DNA of 64,000 bases from Orientallactaga sibirica (Eukaryota; Chordata; Mammalia; Rodentia; Dipodidae). The DNA lies in contig JAEOAD010000005.1 of NCBI GenBank assembly GCA_036365145.1, positions 7,235,001 through 7,299,000 of the forward strand. Reading direction: 5' to 3'. Below the pieces are notes generated by a model. It did no database searches, was not told where the DNA came from, and saw nothing but the letters and a program-made list of their open reading frames with translations. Within the stretch, counting starts at the first letter, position 1. Each line of letters begins with the position of its first letter. Shown piece after piece: positions 14,301-29,300 of this stretch. A program made the position numbers and the translations under genes.

Positions 14301-17300
14301 TTTCAAAGCAATCCAACAAGCACAGGCCCCTGCCAGGGATGAAGTGATGGTGGAAACTTACTGTCGAGGCTGAATGTTACACGTCCCTATGGGTGCACGT
14401 GTTTGAATACGTGGTCCCCACAGGGCAGTGCTCTTTGGCAAGGTTGTGGGAACTTTAGGAGGTAGAGCCCCGCTAATGGAAGTGGGTCACTGGGGGCCAG
14501 AGCCTTGAAGTTTGGTAGCTCAGCCCCACTTCCTGTTGACGCTCTGCTTCTTGACTGGCTGCAATTTGAGGAGCTGACCTGCCATAACAGAGGTCACCCT
14601 CCAAACCATTTTCTCCCTGAAGTTACTGGAGGCCCTCGCACGCCCATTCTCTCATATACTCACTCTTCTCTTCATCTCTCTGTGTTTGCAAATAAATACA
14701 TAAAAATAAATATATTTTTAATCCTTCTTGGGGCCGGGTGTGGTGGCACCTGCTGTTAATCCCAGCACTTGGGAGGCAGTGGTAGGAGCATCGCTGTGAG
14801 TTTGAGGCCACCCTGAGACTATATAGTGAATTTTAGATCAGCCTGAGCTAGAGTGAGACCCTACCTTGAAAAACAACAAACAAACAAAAAATCTTTCTTG
14901 GGGTCATTCTTACCCTCCCTGTGCTGGAATCCTTTTTAAAAAATACTTAATTTATTTACTTACGTGAGAGACAGAGAGAGAGAGAAAGAGAGAATAGGCA
15001 CACCAGGGCCTCTAGCCACTGCAAACAAACTTTAGACACATGTATCTCTTTGTGCATGTGGCTTATGTGGGTACTGGGAATGGAATCTGGGTCCTTCACA
15101 GGCAAGCACCTTAACCATTAAAAGCCAGCTCTCCAGCCCTGGAATTCTTAAGCAGGCACTTTCTTCCTGGAAGAATTTCACGTCTGGGGGCTGAGGAGCT
15201 GGCTCAGCGGATAGAGAAAGCACTTGCCACCTAACTCTGAGCATCTGCATCTGGATCCCCAGACCACAAGTAAAGGCCAGAGATTATGATGGACTTCTGT
15301 AACACCAGCACACCTACGGCAAGAAGGGTGTCAGGAACAGAAGAATTTCCCAAATGCTTATAGACCAGCCAGCCTGTCAAACACAGTGGTGAACAAGACT
15401 CTGCCTCCAGCAAGGTGAAAGGTGAGAACTGACTCGACCTCAGAAAGTTCTACTCTGACCTTTGTGGAATGTGTGCCCACACTCTCTCTTTTACACACAC
15501 ACACACAAGTAAATGAAAATTAAAAGAAAAAAAAAAAGAATTTCAAGTGTTCCAGATGTGGTGGCTCATGCTGTATGTAGCTACCCACACTTGGGAGGTT
15601 GAAGCAGGAGGATTGCCATGCACCTGGGTCCCACAGTGAGTTCCCAGACACAGGGGGCTAACACACTGAGAGTCTGTTTCAAAATAATAGTGATGATGAT
15701 GATAATAATAGTAATAATAATAAAAAAAGTATCTTCTCCTATGTTGCTATTGACTTCTCATTTCCCGTAACACTCGGTAAAATCACCCAGAGACTTCCAG
15801 AGATCAGATTACAGGATTTGCCAAAGTGGTTTCACAGCCCAACAAGGGGACAGCAGGGAGACCCGGAGGTTTGCTCAGAGCTGCAGGAGAGCTCACCTGT
15901 CAGGGCTGTCGGAAGCACATACAGAGTCGATCAGTCCCACGTCCAGCGTGCCCTGGAGAGGAGAAGCAGAGTAAGAGCAGGATGGCATTACTGCATGTTT
16001 TGAGGTTACAGCCCCTGGGCTCGGCAACCAAAGAGACGCCTTCTGTTTCGGTGGATGGCAAATGCCAGTTATTGACTCAAGTCCTTCCAGAAATCCCTGA
16101 ACAGAGCACACTCCGTCCCTTGAAACATCACAAACCCATCATTCCCTCTTGCTCTTAGAATATCTTCAGTGAAGAGTTCTCCTGAACTTTCAATATTATA
16201 AATTCTTGATTTATGCTATAGTCTTGTATTAATTTTACACTTATTCTGCTAAGAAACCATTTTATTTTAAGGTTTTCTGATGAGAAAATAAAATTTTAAT
16301 TTACACAAGTTTTATGCCTTTATATGTGTGTCTGAAATAAAGGTAGAATACAATTCAAAGATCACCTGGTTCTTTGAAGTATCACGTGCTTCTAGGGTAC
16401 CATGAACATTGTGATTTCCTTTGTGTGTGTGTAGGTGTGTACCTCACATGTGCATGCAAAAGCCAGAGGAGAATGTTGGCTGTCCTCTTCTTGCTCATCC
16501 GTGTTTCCTTGAGATGGAGTCTCTCACTGAACCTACAGCTGCATTTTCAGCCAGACTGGCTGACTGGTGAGTCCAGGGACTCTCTAGTCCACTGGGTGCT
16601 GGAGAATCAAACTCAGGCCAAGTTAAGCCCCATGTCTGTGCAACAAACTCTCTGATACACCTGAGTGCATTAGTGCTGTCTCTCTACAATCAGTCTTCTC
16701 TATGGTAACTTTTAATCGGCTCCGGTCTTTCTTATTAGTCATTATTATTTTACCCTTTTTTTATGTGTGTGGGGGGGATTGGTGCGCCAGGGCCTCTAGC
16801 CACTGTAATTGGAACTCCAGATGCTTGTGCCACCTAGTGGGCATGTGTGACCTTGCGATTGCCTCACCTTTCTGCGTCTGGCTTACGTGGAACCTGGAGA
16901 GTTGAACATGGGTCCTTAGGCTTCACAGGCAAGTGCCATCTCTCCAGCCCTGTACTTTTAATTGTACTTTGATTTTTCTTAAAATTATCCAGAAATTTCT
17001 TCTCCTGCTGGTCCTGCTTTCCTTCCTACCACGCCCTCAGGATGCCCTTCCCCAACTCGTGCCCATGCTCACGCACCACGGCGTTCTGCGGGTTTGCCTG
17101 CTCGTCATGCATCTCTCGGATCTCCTGGTCTGTGGACGCGTGGACCTGACTCAGCACACTGAACCACTGGCTGTGGAAAGAGAAGGCAACAGTTAAGGGT
17201 GGCCACCTCCTTAGTAGCACATGCTGGCAGCTTTGTGCAAGTCGTCTGCCACGAGCACGCGTGCCTCACATCCGCCCACTTCTCAGTCAGGCTGGGCTCA

Positions 17301-20300
17301 CGTAGCCAACAAAGTCAGGAAAAGCAATCAAACAACGTGCAGGCACGTGTTCAAACACTAAGATGATGGTGGACCTTCCCCCCGTCCACAAGACCCTCAC
17401 AGACATTTGCTAATGACGGTGAGTTCCATGAGAAAGGCAGCCGTCATGGATGCTTCCTTCTACCCAGAATCCCGTGTCAAGGCTATCTACTGAGATCTAT
17501 GCTATGCCCCGGAGAAGACCCATGTGCCTTCTTTGTTTTGAAGATAAATTTCAAGGTAAAAGAAGGTCAACAATGGAAGAGCAGCCATCTGATGCCTTCT
17601 TCCCTCCTCAATCCACAGTGAGTGTCCACCACCTGAATGACGGGCTTCCACAAGAGCACAACCAACCAAGGCAGAGAGCAGAGAATTACTGAGTTACAAC
17701 TCTCCCATCTTCATTTCCAATGACTTTTCTCACTTCTCGCCTTGTTGGAATCAGAAGGCAAAGGAACGCTTATGTCAACCCCAGAAAAACCAAGTTTTTG
17801 CTCTAGTTAGAAACCCAAGACACACACGGAGACCAGAAGCGTGAAGGGCATCCATCCGGCCTGTGAGGAAACAGGAGGTGGAGCGATGGCCCTCTTCTCT
17901 GTCACAGCTTTCTTATGTCTCCTGATGCACACGCTTCTGCTAAGCAAGGCCAAGGGACAGGACGTGGTAGACTGGAATACTCAGGTGTCAGATGTAAAGT
18001 TAGCCACGTAAATTATTTACGGCAAAGGACTACACTCTGTCTCTGGTATTTCTAAAGGAGAAAATGTCACTTAGGGTTTACAAACATCCCCCATGGGCAC
18101 GCTCTTGGGGAGACCAAAGCAAACACCCTCACTGAGTGTGCGGTGCCTTCACGGGAAGGCAGTCGTGATTTCACAAGGCTCAAAATTCTCTCGTCCTAAA
18201 CATTTTTCTGTTCTGTTCTCCTCTCCTCTCCTCTCCTCTCCTCTCCTCTCCTCTCCTCTCCTCTCCTCTCCTCTCCTCTCCTCTCTTTTCTGAGGTAGGG
18301 TCTTGCTCTAGTCCTGACCTGGAACTCACTATGTATTCTCAGAGTGGCCTCGAACTCACAGCAATCCTCCTACCTCTGCCTCCCGAGTGCTGGGATTAAA
18401 GGTGTGCGCCACCACGCCTGGCTCGTTTTTATTTTAAAGTGATATTAGTCCATTTTGTGCTATAATATATATCATAAACCTTTTTTATTTTAGGGCTGGG
18501 GATTTGATTCCAGGACCTCATGCATGCTAAGCATGCACTCTACCATCAAGCTATACCCCAGCACAAAAATCTCCCAAATCGAACACTGCAAAAAGCACAA
18601 ATTCAAAACAACACACACACCTTTCTGTGCTTATTATCACTACAGACTCTTAAACTTACAAATTCTTCCAAGCATAATTCTCAAATATAACTTAAATCTA
18701 AGAAGGAATTTTAAAAACTGTGTTCCACTGGTCAGAAGAAAAAGTCCTTGGCTAAAATATTCCAAATGTTAAATTTAGCAGGTTCATTATGACACCAGAC
18801 AGGACAGCTGCCGAATGCCTGGCCTGTAATTCAGCTGAAACGCCGTGGGCGTTCCCTAGGCCCCAGACAGCCCCACATGGTGTCCTCGAGCCCCAGGCAG
18901 CATGATGGGGCCGGAAGTTCAGGTTTGCTTGTTTTTCCAGTGTACGCTGTAAGTCCAGCGAGGGTTTCAGGTTGTTCCCACGGGAAGAAGTACTTTCTGG
19001 TGTTTTTACCCTGCATGCTGCTACCATGGTAGTGCATCAACGCGAAAACAGTCAGAGGGGAACAGGTAATGTGCGAGCAGCCCTGAGAACTCGCATGGAG
19101 GCTCTGATGACTCTGGGCTCATAACTGAAGAGGAAAAGGCCCCTGGCGCCACCCTGATAAATCCCACCTAGCACTGAACAGAGCACGTGCCAGTCACCTG
19201 CAGCCCAGGTGTACCAGCCCTGTCGCAGGAGCAGACAGGACAGATGCTCTGCTGCCTCTAACGCACTATGTGACCTGGTGACGCATCTCAATGAAGAGCA
19301 AATGTCACCTGTGCTTAGCTTTGATCCCCAGCATAGGAAGTTGAGGTTCAAAGTTAGGCGGCTTGCACCAGCCAATGAGAGACACTGCCGTTCTCTCAGC
19401 CAACCATGTACGCTCCTTCACAAGGAACCCCAGGAGGGGCGGAGCGTCCTCTCCACAGAACTGACCTTGCACACCATGACAGATGATGCTGTCCTTGCTG
19501 CCCCAAGTCCCCTGCCCCACAGAATGAGCTGAGATTCAAAGGTGTCAAGTAAGATACGTGAACCATTCAGAATACAGCCTCTAGTATCGTAAGTGCTAGG
19601 TGAACGCTTCAAGGTGGAGACTTTTAAAACCCTCCGGATGCCACAGCACGGCCATTCCCCAAGCAGCTGCTGGTTAGTGCCACTGCTCTCTCTGCAAACA
19701 CAAGCTGCTCTTTTAAGCCTCAGAATCGCATACGGGGTGGGCTCTCAGCATTATCTGTACAAAGCTGAGGGCAACGAAAGCCTCCTTGAGATAAACAGTC
19801 TCGTCTCGTGGCCTGTGAGGCTGAAGTCCTAAACCTGTGCCGTACTTTACAGCCCTGCTTGGGAAAGACTTGTCAAGGGACAGGACAAACATCTCCCTAA
19901 TGAGTCTCAGAGCTTGAAGCACACTAACAGGAAAACCAGATTACAAGAAAACCATTACAATCCCTTTCAAGGCAGCAGGGCAAACAGCATGCTGTGTGGG
20001 CTTCTGCCAAGCGTGGCGGACGGCGTGGAGGAGGAAGTTCAGTGCATCGGCCTTACCTGGCATCTTCTGGGGATTCTGCGATCAGGTGGAACGTCCTGTC
20101 GGCCATGATGATATCGATCCCATTCTCTTTGCTGGTGTTATCTATGATCTCCCTGCAGGACACAGAGCAGCCAATGGAAACCGAGAACGCAAAAGTCTCC
20201 AAAACAACTGAGACCAGGCAACCGTATGAAAGAAATGACCGAGTTCGAAACTGTTACTGAAGAAATTGTACACGGAAGTGCTTTAGTCATGGGGGAGCTG

Positions 20301-23300
20301 CTCCAAGACGCGCAATGGATGCCTAAAACTACAGACAGTAGTGAACCCTGTGTAAACACTGTGTGTGTGTGTGTCTTTTTACACCTGGGCTGACTATTCC
20401 TTATGCAAATATCTGAAACCAAAAAAGTGTGTGTATTCCAGAACATGTGCTTATAGACAGGAAGCCGTCTTTGGAATGTGACCCAAGTCTAAACATGAAA
20501 TTCACTTATGTTTCATATATACATTATAGATGTAACCTGAAGATCTGTTTTATGCTAAGGCTAGAACCCAGGGCTTCTGATGTGTTAAGCACATCAGTGA
20601 GCTACGCCTCTCGCCCCATGAATACAACTTCACACACTGCACTCAGTACGCCTGCACTTTGTGATCTATCACGCGAGGTCACGAGTGGAATTTTCCACCC
20701 GTGGCATCATGGTACATGCCGTCAGTGCTTAGCACTGAGTTAAACCATTCTTGGTTTGTGAGACAGAGTCTTACTATATACACACACACTTAACAACCTA
20801 TATGTTCCAACAGAAACAATAATACCAACTATGAAACATTATGAAGGAAAAAATTCCCTCAAGGGGTCACCCGCCTGCTAGGTAGAAGAATCTATGAATC
20901 CACTGGCAAAGGAGGACAAGGAGGGATGGGGAGGCTGTGCACCTGCCTCCTGTAGCCTGCACCTGTAGCCTGGCAACCCTGGGGAAATGACATTCATAGC
21001 CTTCAGTTTGGGCAAGCAAGTGAGAGGAAAGGAGAGGGAAGGAAATGAGAAGACTCTTCTGATCTAGAAGCCAACAACAAGGTCCAGCTCTTCCTGGTTC
21101 TGACGTGAAGAAAGCAACTATAACACAAAATACACCAGTAGGATAGTCCCTGCTGCCACTGATGTGATGCTGGGGAAGCTGAGCAGTGGCTGGAGTTGGG
21201 ACGATGCTGGAGATAACACTAGTTTTAAATACTGAATTACGTTCTAACAAGAATCTTTAAAAGCATGGCAACATCTTTACAGAGGAAATACTGATGTCAG
21301 TGACTCGCCTGAAGAATGTCCTGGGTCAGGGCGTGGGCCGAGGGCCTTTGCATACGAGACATTCTTGACCACAGGTGGACAGCCACTGAGAGACGGGTCA
21401 TGACATAGATCCTGTCACATCCTTTCTACTCTTGTACACAATGCAGAACACTTAGTTCTACAATTAAACACTTCAAAATGGAAAAAACCACCTTTATGTG
21501 GTAAAACAATAACTCAGTAGTTGTGCTCTACAGAAGGTGACAGAAATGGCTATGCGCTACTACTTGCATAACACAGTGTGACTGTGACAAAGTGCCTGGA
21601 GACCAGACCTTCAGTGAGAGGTAAAGAGCAAGGGGCAGAAGGGATGATCAGATGTCCCTTCGTGTGTGCCAGTCTTCTCATACCAAAATGTGCAAATGCT
21701 GCCACTGGAGTGCCCATTCTCACACTCTCCCTCCCCTCTCTCTGTATCAAATAAATAAATAAATAAAAATTAAAAAAAAATAGTAAGGTCTATATGCACA
21801 CATGTATATATTCAGCTTAAATGCATTTCCCTAATTTTAAAAAAATTTTATTTGCATGTGTGTGCGTGCGTGGGGGGGAGGAGATGCTATGTGCTGGGGT
21901 CTCTTGCCACTGCAAATCAATAACAATCCAACTTTATGTGGCTGGTTAGGGAATTGAACCTAGGTTGGCAGACTTTGCAAGTAAGTACCTTTAACTGCTA
22001 AACCATCTCCCCAGCCTCTTTTCTGAATATTTTCAATATATGGTTTATTGAATCTACAGAAACTATGGCTACTCCCCGCCCCTGGCATTTGTGACCCTCT
22101 GTATGGATGAATGTAGAAGAGCATTGTGGCCTACAGGATAGAGCATTGAGAGGGGGGTGAGAGCGGGGCCGTGTGGTGAACACTGTATGACTCACTTGAA
22201 TCCACTCTTGTCTCCTAACCCCAAAGGGCAGCCTGGAAAAGCCCCACCCTCTGCTGTGTGCGCTTGCTTCAGTATTTGTCCCAGAATCAACCGTGGGGCA
22301 GACTTTCCTCAGTGCACTGTCTATAGCCCCCTCCCCCGGGAGTAATTCCCAAACTGCTGATGCTGGCTGATGGGAAGGAAACAATACTCCACTTTCATGT
22401 TTCATGACTGCGGGGGCTAATTTCATCTCTCAAAGCTGATTTGACCATTTTCTCAAATACTTGGGGTTGCCTGGCTTTAAGTGGAGGATGGGAACAGGTG
22501 ATCCCTGAACCAGTGTATGCTGAGTACCTAATTACCTACGAAAACTAGCTGCCTGTAGCACTAAGAATTTTTCTGAAAACATATTATTTTTAACAAAAAT
22601 AATAGGTCCTTCACAGTCCAAAGCTTTGGTTCTATAAGGGTGGGCAGAAGAGGGGGTTATATGGGAGTCCAAGGACAGCCCTGTTCTTTCAAATTCATTT
22701 CAAAAATCCCTGCCAGTCAGCTTCCAGCTCAGCCTGTGTGTGTGCTGGGTAACAGCCAGTGCAGAAGAATGGAATGACCCATTAGAAGCTCTCAGCCAAC
22801 TGCTCCAAATTCACACCTGACCCCCTTTAGTTTTTAAGGTCAGGTTCGTACTTTGTAGCTCAAGTAGCCCAGGCTAGCCTCCAACTCAATCCTGTGGTGT
22901 CAGTTTCCCCAGTGTTGAGGTTACAGGTGGGCATAACTCCACTGGAATTATTCACACAACTTTTCCCACATAGGCAAAATTACATTTCTGAGGTGAGGTT
23001 GTTATGGGTGTCAGGGGCCATCTTCTACATGAAAACCAGGTAGCGGAGTATGTAACAGAGAGAAGAAATGATTCACACTCTTGTCCATTTCCTAATAAGT
23101 CAAGGTGTTGAAGAGAATTTTTTAAAATTTATTTGCAAGCAGAGAGAGAGAGGAGAGAGGCAGACAGACAGAGAATGGGTATGCCAGGGCCTCTAGCCAC
23201 TGCAAACGAACTCCAGATGCATGTGCCCATAGTGCATCTGGCTTATGTGGGTCCTGGAGAACTGACCCAGTATCCTTTGGCTTCGCAGGCAAACGCCTTA

Positions 23301-26300
23301 ACCGCTAAGCCATCTCTCCAGCCCACTGAAGGGAAGTTTTGAGACTCACTGGGTGCCTACCACAGACCACTGCTGCAAAGAGCCCACAGCAAAAATGAGA
23401 CAGCCGCCCGCAGCCCGCACCGACATGCAGCGGCCCAGAGCACACCCGAGGCCCACCCAGACTCTACCACGTACTTGGCGGTGCGGACTTCCACGGTGCC
23501 CTTGAGCTTCTCCTCACTGTCGTTCTCAAAGTACATCAGCTTGGACTGGCGGAGGACGAACCAGCGCCGCTTCCAGTTCCTGCGGGACAGCGTGGAGGAG
23601 CCGCCTCCTTTCTTGTGCAGCCAGCCTTGCTTGAGCGCTTCCTGCTTGGAGCGGAACCACAGGAAGGTCTCGTCCTTGAGCACGCACCAGCGGCGCTTCC
23701 ACGAGTTCATCAGGCCACCTGCTCCCATAGACGGGGCGGGGAAGGGGTGAAGACGTCATCAGACTGGGTGACAATGGCCAAAGCAAGTCTTTTTTTTCGA
23801 GGTAGAGTCTCACTCTAATTCAGGCTGACCTGGAATCCACTGCGCAGTCTCGGGGTGGCCTTGAATTCACAGCAATCCTCCTACCTCTGCCTCCCGAGTG
23901 CTGGGATTAAAGGTGTGCGCCACCACACCCAGCTCAAAGCAAGTCTTGCAGAAGCCACTCTGTTGCCTTGCAAGCCCCGGCTGTGCACTCACAGCCCCTC
24001 CATGAAGGACAGGCCGCCTGGCTTGAGTTCAGGGTGCAGAGGTCGACATCACAGCAGCCTGGTGGTGTCACTCAAGAACGCTGCCCCTTCCTTGTGCACA
24101 AAATGTTCCTTCTCACCCAACTGAGAATCTTAAGTAGCCCACAGGAGTGACAGTTAATGACAACACCCTACCTGGGAATGAGCACAGAGCAACGGCAAGA
24201 ACCACCTCTATGCGTGGGGACCAGGTCAGCTGCAAATGCCCAGAGCGGGAAAAATGGTCAGATTTACACATGTCCTTCTTGATTTGGCCAGTGTGGGATC
24301 TCCTGATGGTCTGTGATTTTAGAAGTTAGTGAGGAGGTCTCCCTTTCAGAGGATAAGAAAACACTGCATCTGGACAACCCCTTCTTTAAAAAGAATCCAT
24401 CACCTCAAGTTGGCTGATAAGCAGAAGATACAAGGTTGAGACAAAAACCCAAAGTTACCGCTGCTCATGCTTGGACTTTAAAGCAGAGGCAGTTTAGGTG
24501 GAATTTATCTAGTGTAAGTTTTTTGTGTGTGGTGTGCATTTGTGTGTGTGTGTGGTCCTGGGGGTTGAATCCAAGGGACTCACATACTAAGCAAGTGAGA
24601 GCCCCCCACACCCAACTTCCTTTTTCGTAACTTTTTTTTGACAGGGTTTTATGACGATGCTTGCACTGCCCACAACCTTGCCATCCTCCGACCTCAGCTT
24701 TCCCAGTGTCTGGGATGACTGTAGTGTGCTACCACAGCCAGATGACAACTTTTTAAAATTGAGATAAATGTGAAAAGAATACAGATTTTAAAAGGTGCCG
24801 GGAGTGGTGGCACATGCCTTTAACCCCAGCACTCAGGAGGCAGAGGTAGGAGGATTGCTGAGAGTTCAAGGCCACCCTGAGACTACACAGTGAATTCCAG
24901 GTCAGCCTGGGGTAGAGTGAGACCCTACCTCAAACCCCACACCCCCCAACAAAGTTTCTATACACTGAGAGCAGATTTCCTGAGTGACAGCTTACCACTT
25001 TCATTCAAAACTCTTCTTAGCACAGCGTACTGAAGAACACTCTCTGCTTCAATAATTTACTGTAAAATTGCTCATGACACTGACTTTGCTTACACAGTAA
25101 TAAAAACACTGGAATGAATGAATGGCTGACAAGTCCCTTTCCCAAGCCCCCTCCCTTCTCACTATCAAGTGTTCCCTGCTGGCCTGGCTGAGACACCTCT
25201 TGGGATGCTGCCAAGCTCCAGAGCTGTGTTCCAGCCACAACAGGCCAAGGCTTATCAGAATGAAACATTATTATTTTTCTGATTGATGATTTTAATCTGC
25301 ATTAATTTTTCAAAACAAGCCGAGGGGAAACCGGAGGCATAAAACTGTTCTGTTATCTTACTATCTTCAGAGTGATGAAGCTTAGTCAAGGGTGTCAAGA
25401 ATGATGGCAGTCACCCCAGCAGCCCTCACCGTGAGCTGCCACTTTTCCGCTCTAAATGGCACTCGCTCCAGCCTCCTGCGCAATTCCTGGGACTCAACAC
25501 CGGGTCCTCACGAGAGGACCGGCAGGGCTAACTTCCTAACAGCAAAAACCTTGAGCAAGCTATTTACCTGGGGGAAGCTCACATATATATGTAATAGAAA
25601 ATGGACTTGATTTTATCCTCATTGTCTTCGCTGAAAATTTCTAAGACTCTATTGAAGATTAAATGACACTGTAAACACTCAATACCTTATCTTGTTGAGA
25701 GGCCCCAAACAGCTTACATTCAGAATTGACTTTTATTTTTTTGAGAGAGAAAGGAAGAGAGAGAAAGAGACAGAGTGAGAAAGAGGAACAGAGACAGAGC
25801 GAGAAAGAGAGACAGAGAGAGAGAGAGAATGAGCACACCAGGGCCTCCAGCCAATGTAACTGAACTCCAGATGCACGCACCACCTTGGGCATCTGGCTTT
25901 ACATGGATACTGGGGAACCAAACTCAGGTGCTTAAGCTTTGCAGGCAAGTGTCTTAACCATTGAGAAATCTTTCCAGCCCCAGAATTGATTTTAATCAGG
26001 AAACTATGTAAGACATCAGTGGTGCATATAAACACTGACATACAGGGTTTTGAATCAAACTTATGGGATTGGATAGATGGCTCGGTGATTGAAGGTGCTT
26101 GCTTGCAAAGCCTGACAGGCCAGGTTTGATTCCCCATTACCCACGTAAAGTCAGATGCACAAAATGGTACATACATCTGGCATTCATCTGCAGTGGCAGG
26201 AGGCCCTTCTGTTCCTACTCTTGCTCTCCCTCTGTCTGCACCTCTCTCAAATAAATAAATATTTAAGAAACTTATGAAGGGCTGGAGAGATGGCTTAGTG

Positions 26301-29300
26301 GTTAAGGCACTTGCCTACAAAGCCAAGGGACTTAGGTTCTATTCCCCAGTACCCACATAAGACAGATGCACAAAATGGTGCATGCATCTATAGTCCTGTA
26401 GTTCGTTTGCAGTGGCTGGAGGCCCTGGCACACCCATTCTCTTTCTCTGCCTCTTTCATGCTCTCAAATAAATAAAAAATAAAATACACACACACACACA
26501 CAAAAAAACCCCAAACCAGAAACTTATGAAAATGATTACTCATTAAAGGAAAGGAAATCTATCATACAGAGTTTGTGTTTACTGTACCTGAAAAAAGTTT
26601 GAGACTATCTAAAGAGTCATTAGATGCCATCCACAGGGCTCTTTGCTCTGTCAGGTGCAAATCCCCCCAAAATTTTCGCTCTAGCACTTATAAAAACCTA
26701 GGCCTGCTGGTGACTTCAAGGCAACAGAAAAGTCTTCCCTAAACCAAACCTGGTTTAACCTTGTAGCTGAAGTCACAAGGGCTTTTTATGGTCATTACAC
26801 TTATTTTTAAAAGAGAGCAGATATAGCAACAACCATAATAAAGTGACAAGAGCAGAAAAAAATTCAGAGGACAAAAGAACAACTTATCAAAAAGGATAAA
26901 CACAAAGAAAAAGAGAGAGAAAAAAAAAAAAAAAAAACTCAGAGGCCAAGAAGAAAGATGGCCGAGAAAAAAGAGTGAGGAAAAGAGCTGTAAGCATCAA
27001 GTACGTGACGATGGAGAGCGAGGACAGCGCGGAGGCAGCACCAAGGCTACTGGTTCTCGTCATTGGGCCCCACTCCTGACTTGCTCTCCCGCCTGCCCTA
27101 GGGCCATCCACAACACAAGGTGGCCCTCCTTTTTGACCATCATGTAAGCTGCTCCCCAAAGATGGTGATGATTGCACTTTCCCATTGACCTGGAGCCTGA
27201 GTGGGGATTGAGATCAAACAGGAAGCAGGGATGAGAATGAGGCCGTCATAAAAAGGTGCCTTAAGGGGTGCGTTTAAGGTCCAGCTGACGTATTAGATGC
27301 TTAATAGCAATTGAAATCGATGCTGAAAATGCTGTGGCAGGTTAAGCAGCCATGCCCCTGTCAGGTCTTTGCTCTGCCTCCCCAGTGTTCAGAGATCCTT
27401 CCAGTGTCTCTGATCCTTTGTGTATGGGGAGTGGTGAGGGCTGGGGGTGAGAATGGGTGCCTACCACTTCCGGCAGGAATGGCACACGCACATGTTGGCA
27501 TGTGGTGAACAGTAAGAAAGGAGAGAATGTGAAATGGGGGTGAAGCAACAGAGACTGAGAGCTGAGGCAGTGTTTGCGAATATTGTCCCATCCTTTGTGG
27601 CCAACCCAGGGGAGGCAAGGCCACGCACATCATGGTAGCAGCCTGACATTCTGCCTACATGACAGTGACCTCCATTCACTTAACATGGTGTGAACACTGC
27701 AATGAGGGTGAACTGAGTAGCTTTGACCATCTTTCCCCCAACGCAGGTTTTTTGGGGTGGGGGGGGAAGAGGCCTTACCTTTCATGTACAAGAAGCTGTG
27801 GAAGTAAGGCAGGGTGACACAGCTGTACACAGAGTCCCGCCGGTAAGAAAGCTCATCGTCCGTATCAAACCTCGAGTCAAAGTCCTCTTCACTGTCTTCA
27901 AACTGAACAGAGGAAGGGGGGGAGAGCGGACGTGAACAAAAGCGACAAAAGCAAGCAGGACGAGTGTCCAGCATAGGGAAACATACAAGTAACTGGCAAG
28001 CAATTCATCACATTACCATAAAATGCCACAATCAAAATAATTCAGAACTACAAGATACTAATTTTTAGACTAAATGGTTAGTTGACCTGATCCCTACAAC
28101 ATGAAACACACTTTAAAACAAAGGCTCTATGTTAAAAACAAAACAAACAAACAAAAAAAAAAAACCAGTCGTTTCAGAGTATAATTCTAATCAAACCATG
28201 AAAGAGTTAATGTTCTCCAAGTAATAATATGGCTGAGTCTTATAAAGTAGACAGAATTTAGTGTATGACCAGAGGGGAAAAATAAAAGAAACTATTTTTA
28301 AAATCCAGAAAAGTGCTTCAGGCAGTACACTCATTACTGTCCAGCCTGCTTTCTTCTTGGAGTGTACTCAGTAAACTAATCTTAAATCTAGACAATGAAA
28401 GCAGGGTCCAGGGTCCTTTCTTATTGTGTGATTTGGACTATGAAAAGATGGTCTTCCTGAGGTTGTGTCTGGCCTCTCCAAGCATGTGCACACACATACT
28501 TACACACACACACGTGAACATACTACACACACATGCAAATATTTTAAAAATCCAAAAAGATTATCCTGAACAAGATGACTTTGACATCTTGTCTTGTGGC
28601 AGGTCATGGGTCACCTAACAGGAGGAGGGTGGGGAGATGTTCCCCGTCCTGGGGGGGAGACAGGACTGCAGACACTCACTGAGGACTGGGCTCCTTCCGA
28701 GCTGAAGCGGTATGCTCCAGAACTGTTGTAGGTTCCCACGGAGCATCTGTAGTCTGGGGACCACTGGCTGCCATAGGAGTTGGAGAAGGTCACGCTGCTG
28801 CCGGAGGTAATGGCTCCGTCCTCGTAATCGTCTTGGTCATAATCATAGTCACCATCTGGGGAGGGCAGGTCCCCAGCATTCTGGGGCATGCAGTAGGTGG
28901 ACTCCCCGCTGGAGGAGTTGTGCAGGCTGGCAGAGTCTTGCACAGACGGGGCAAGCAGCACCGTGCTGTCGGCGCTGGGGCTGGTGGGCACCATGGTGTC
29001 ATTCATGTAGGGGTCTTCCTCGGAGGAGTCGTCACTGGTCCGGATGCCACTTGTTCGCTGGTCAGAATGGCCGTGCTCGCTGGGGTTGGGGGAGTCCTTG
29101 AAGCGTCGTCATCAGCCTCGAAGCCCTCATCTACCTCCTCCTCAGGGTACGGCTGGCTGAAGTTGAAGCTGGGCTTCACCCCACTAGTGCTTTCTGCAAG
29201 CTCGCTGAGCTCACCAGAAAACTCACTCCCCACCGACAGGGAGCGCTCGATGTTGCGGACACACTCGTCGATCTCGTCGAAGTTGAGGGACTCCAGGAAC

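Noticed and set aside
29003..29006. ATGA overlap of stop and start as translational coupling
   Set aside because: A by-product of the frameshift; the ATG is an internal Met of the conserved myosin-X sequence and this is a spliced nuclear gene.
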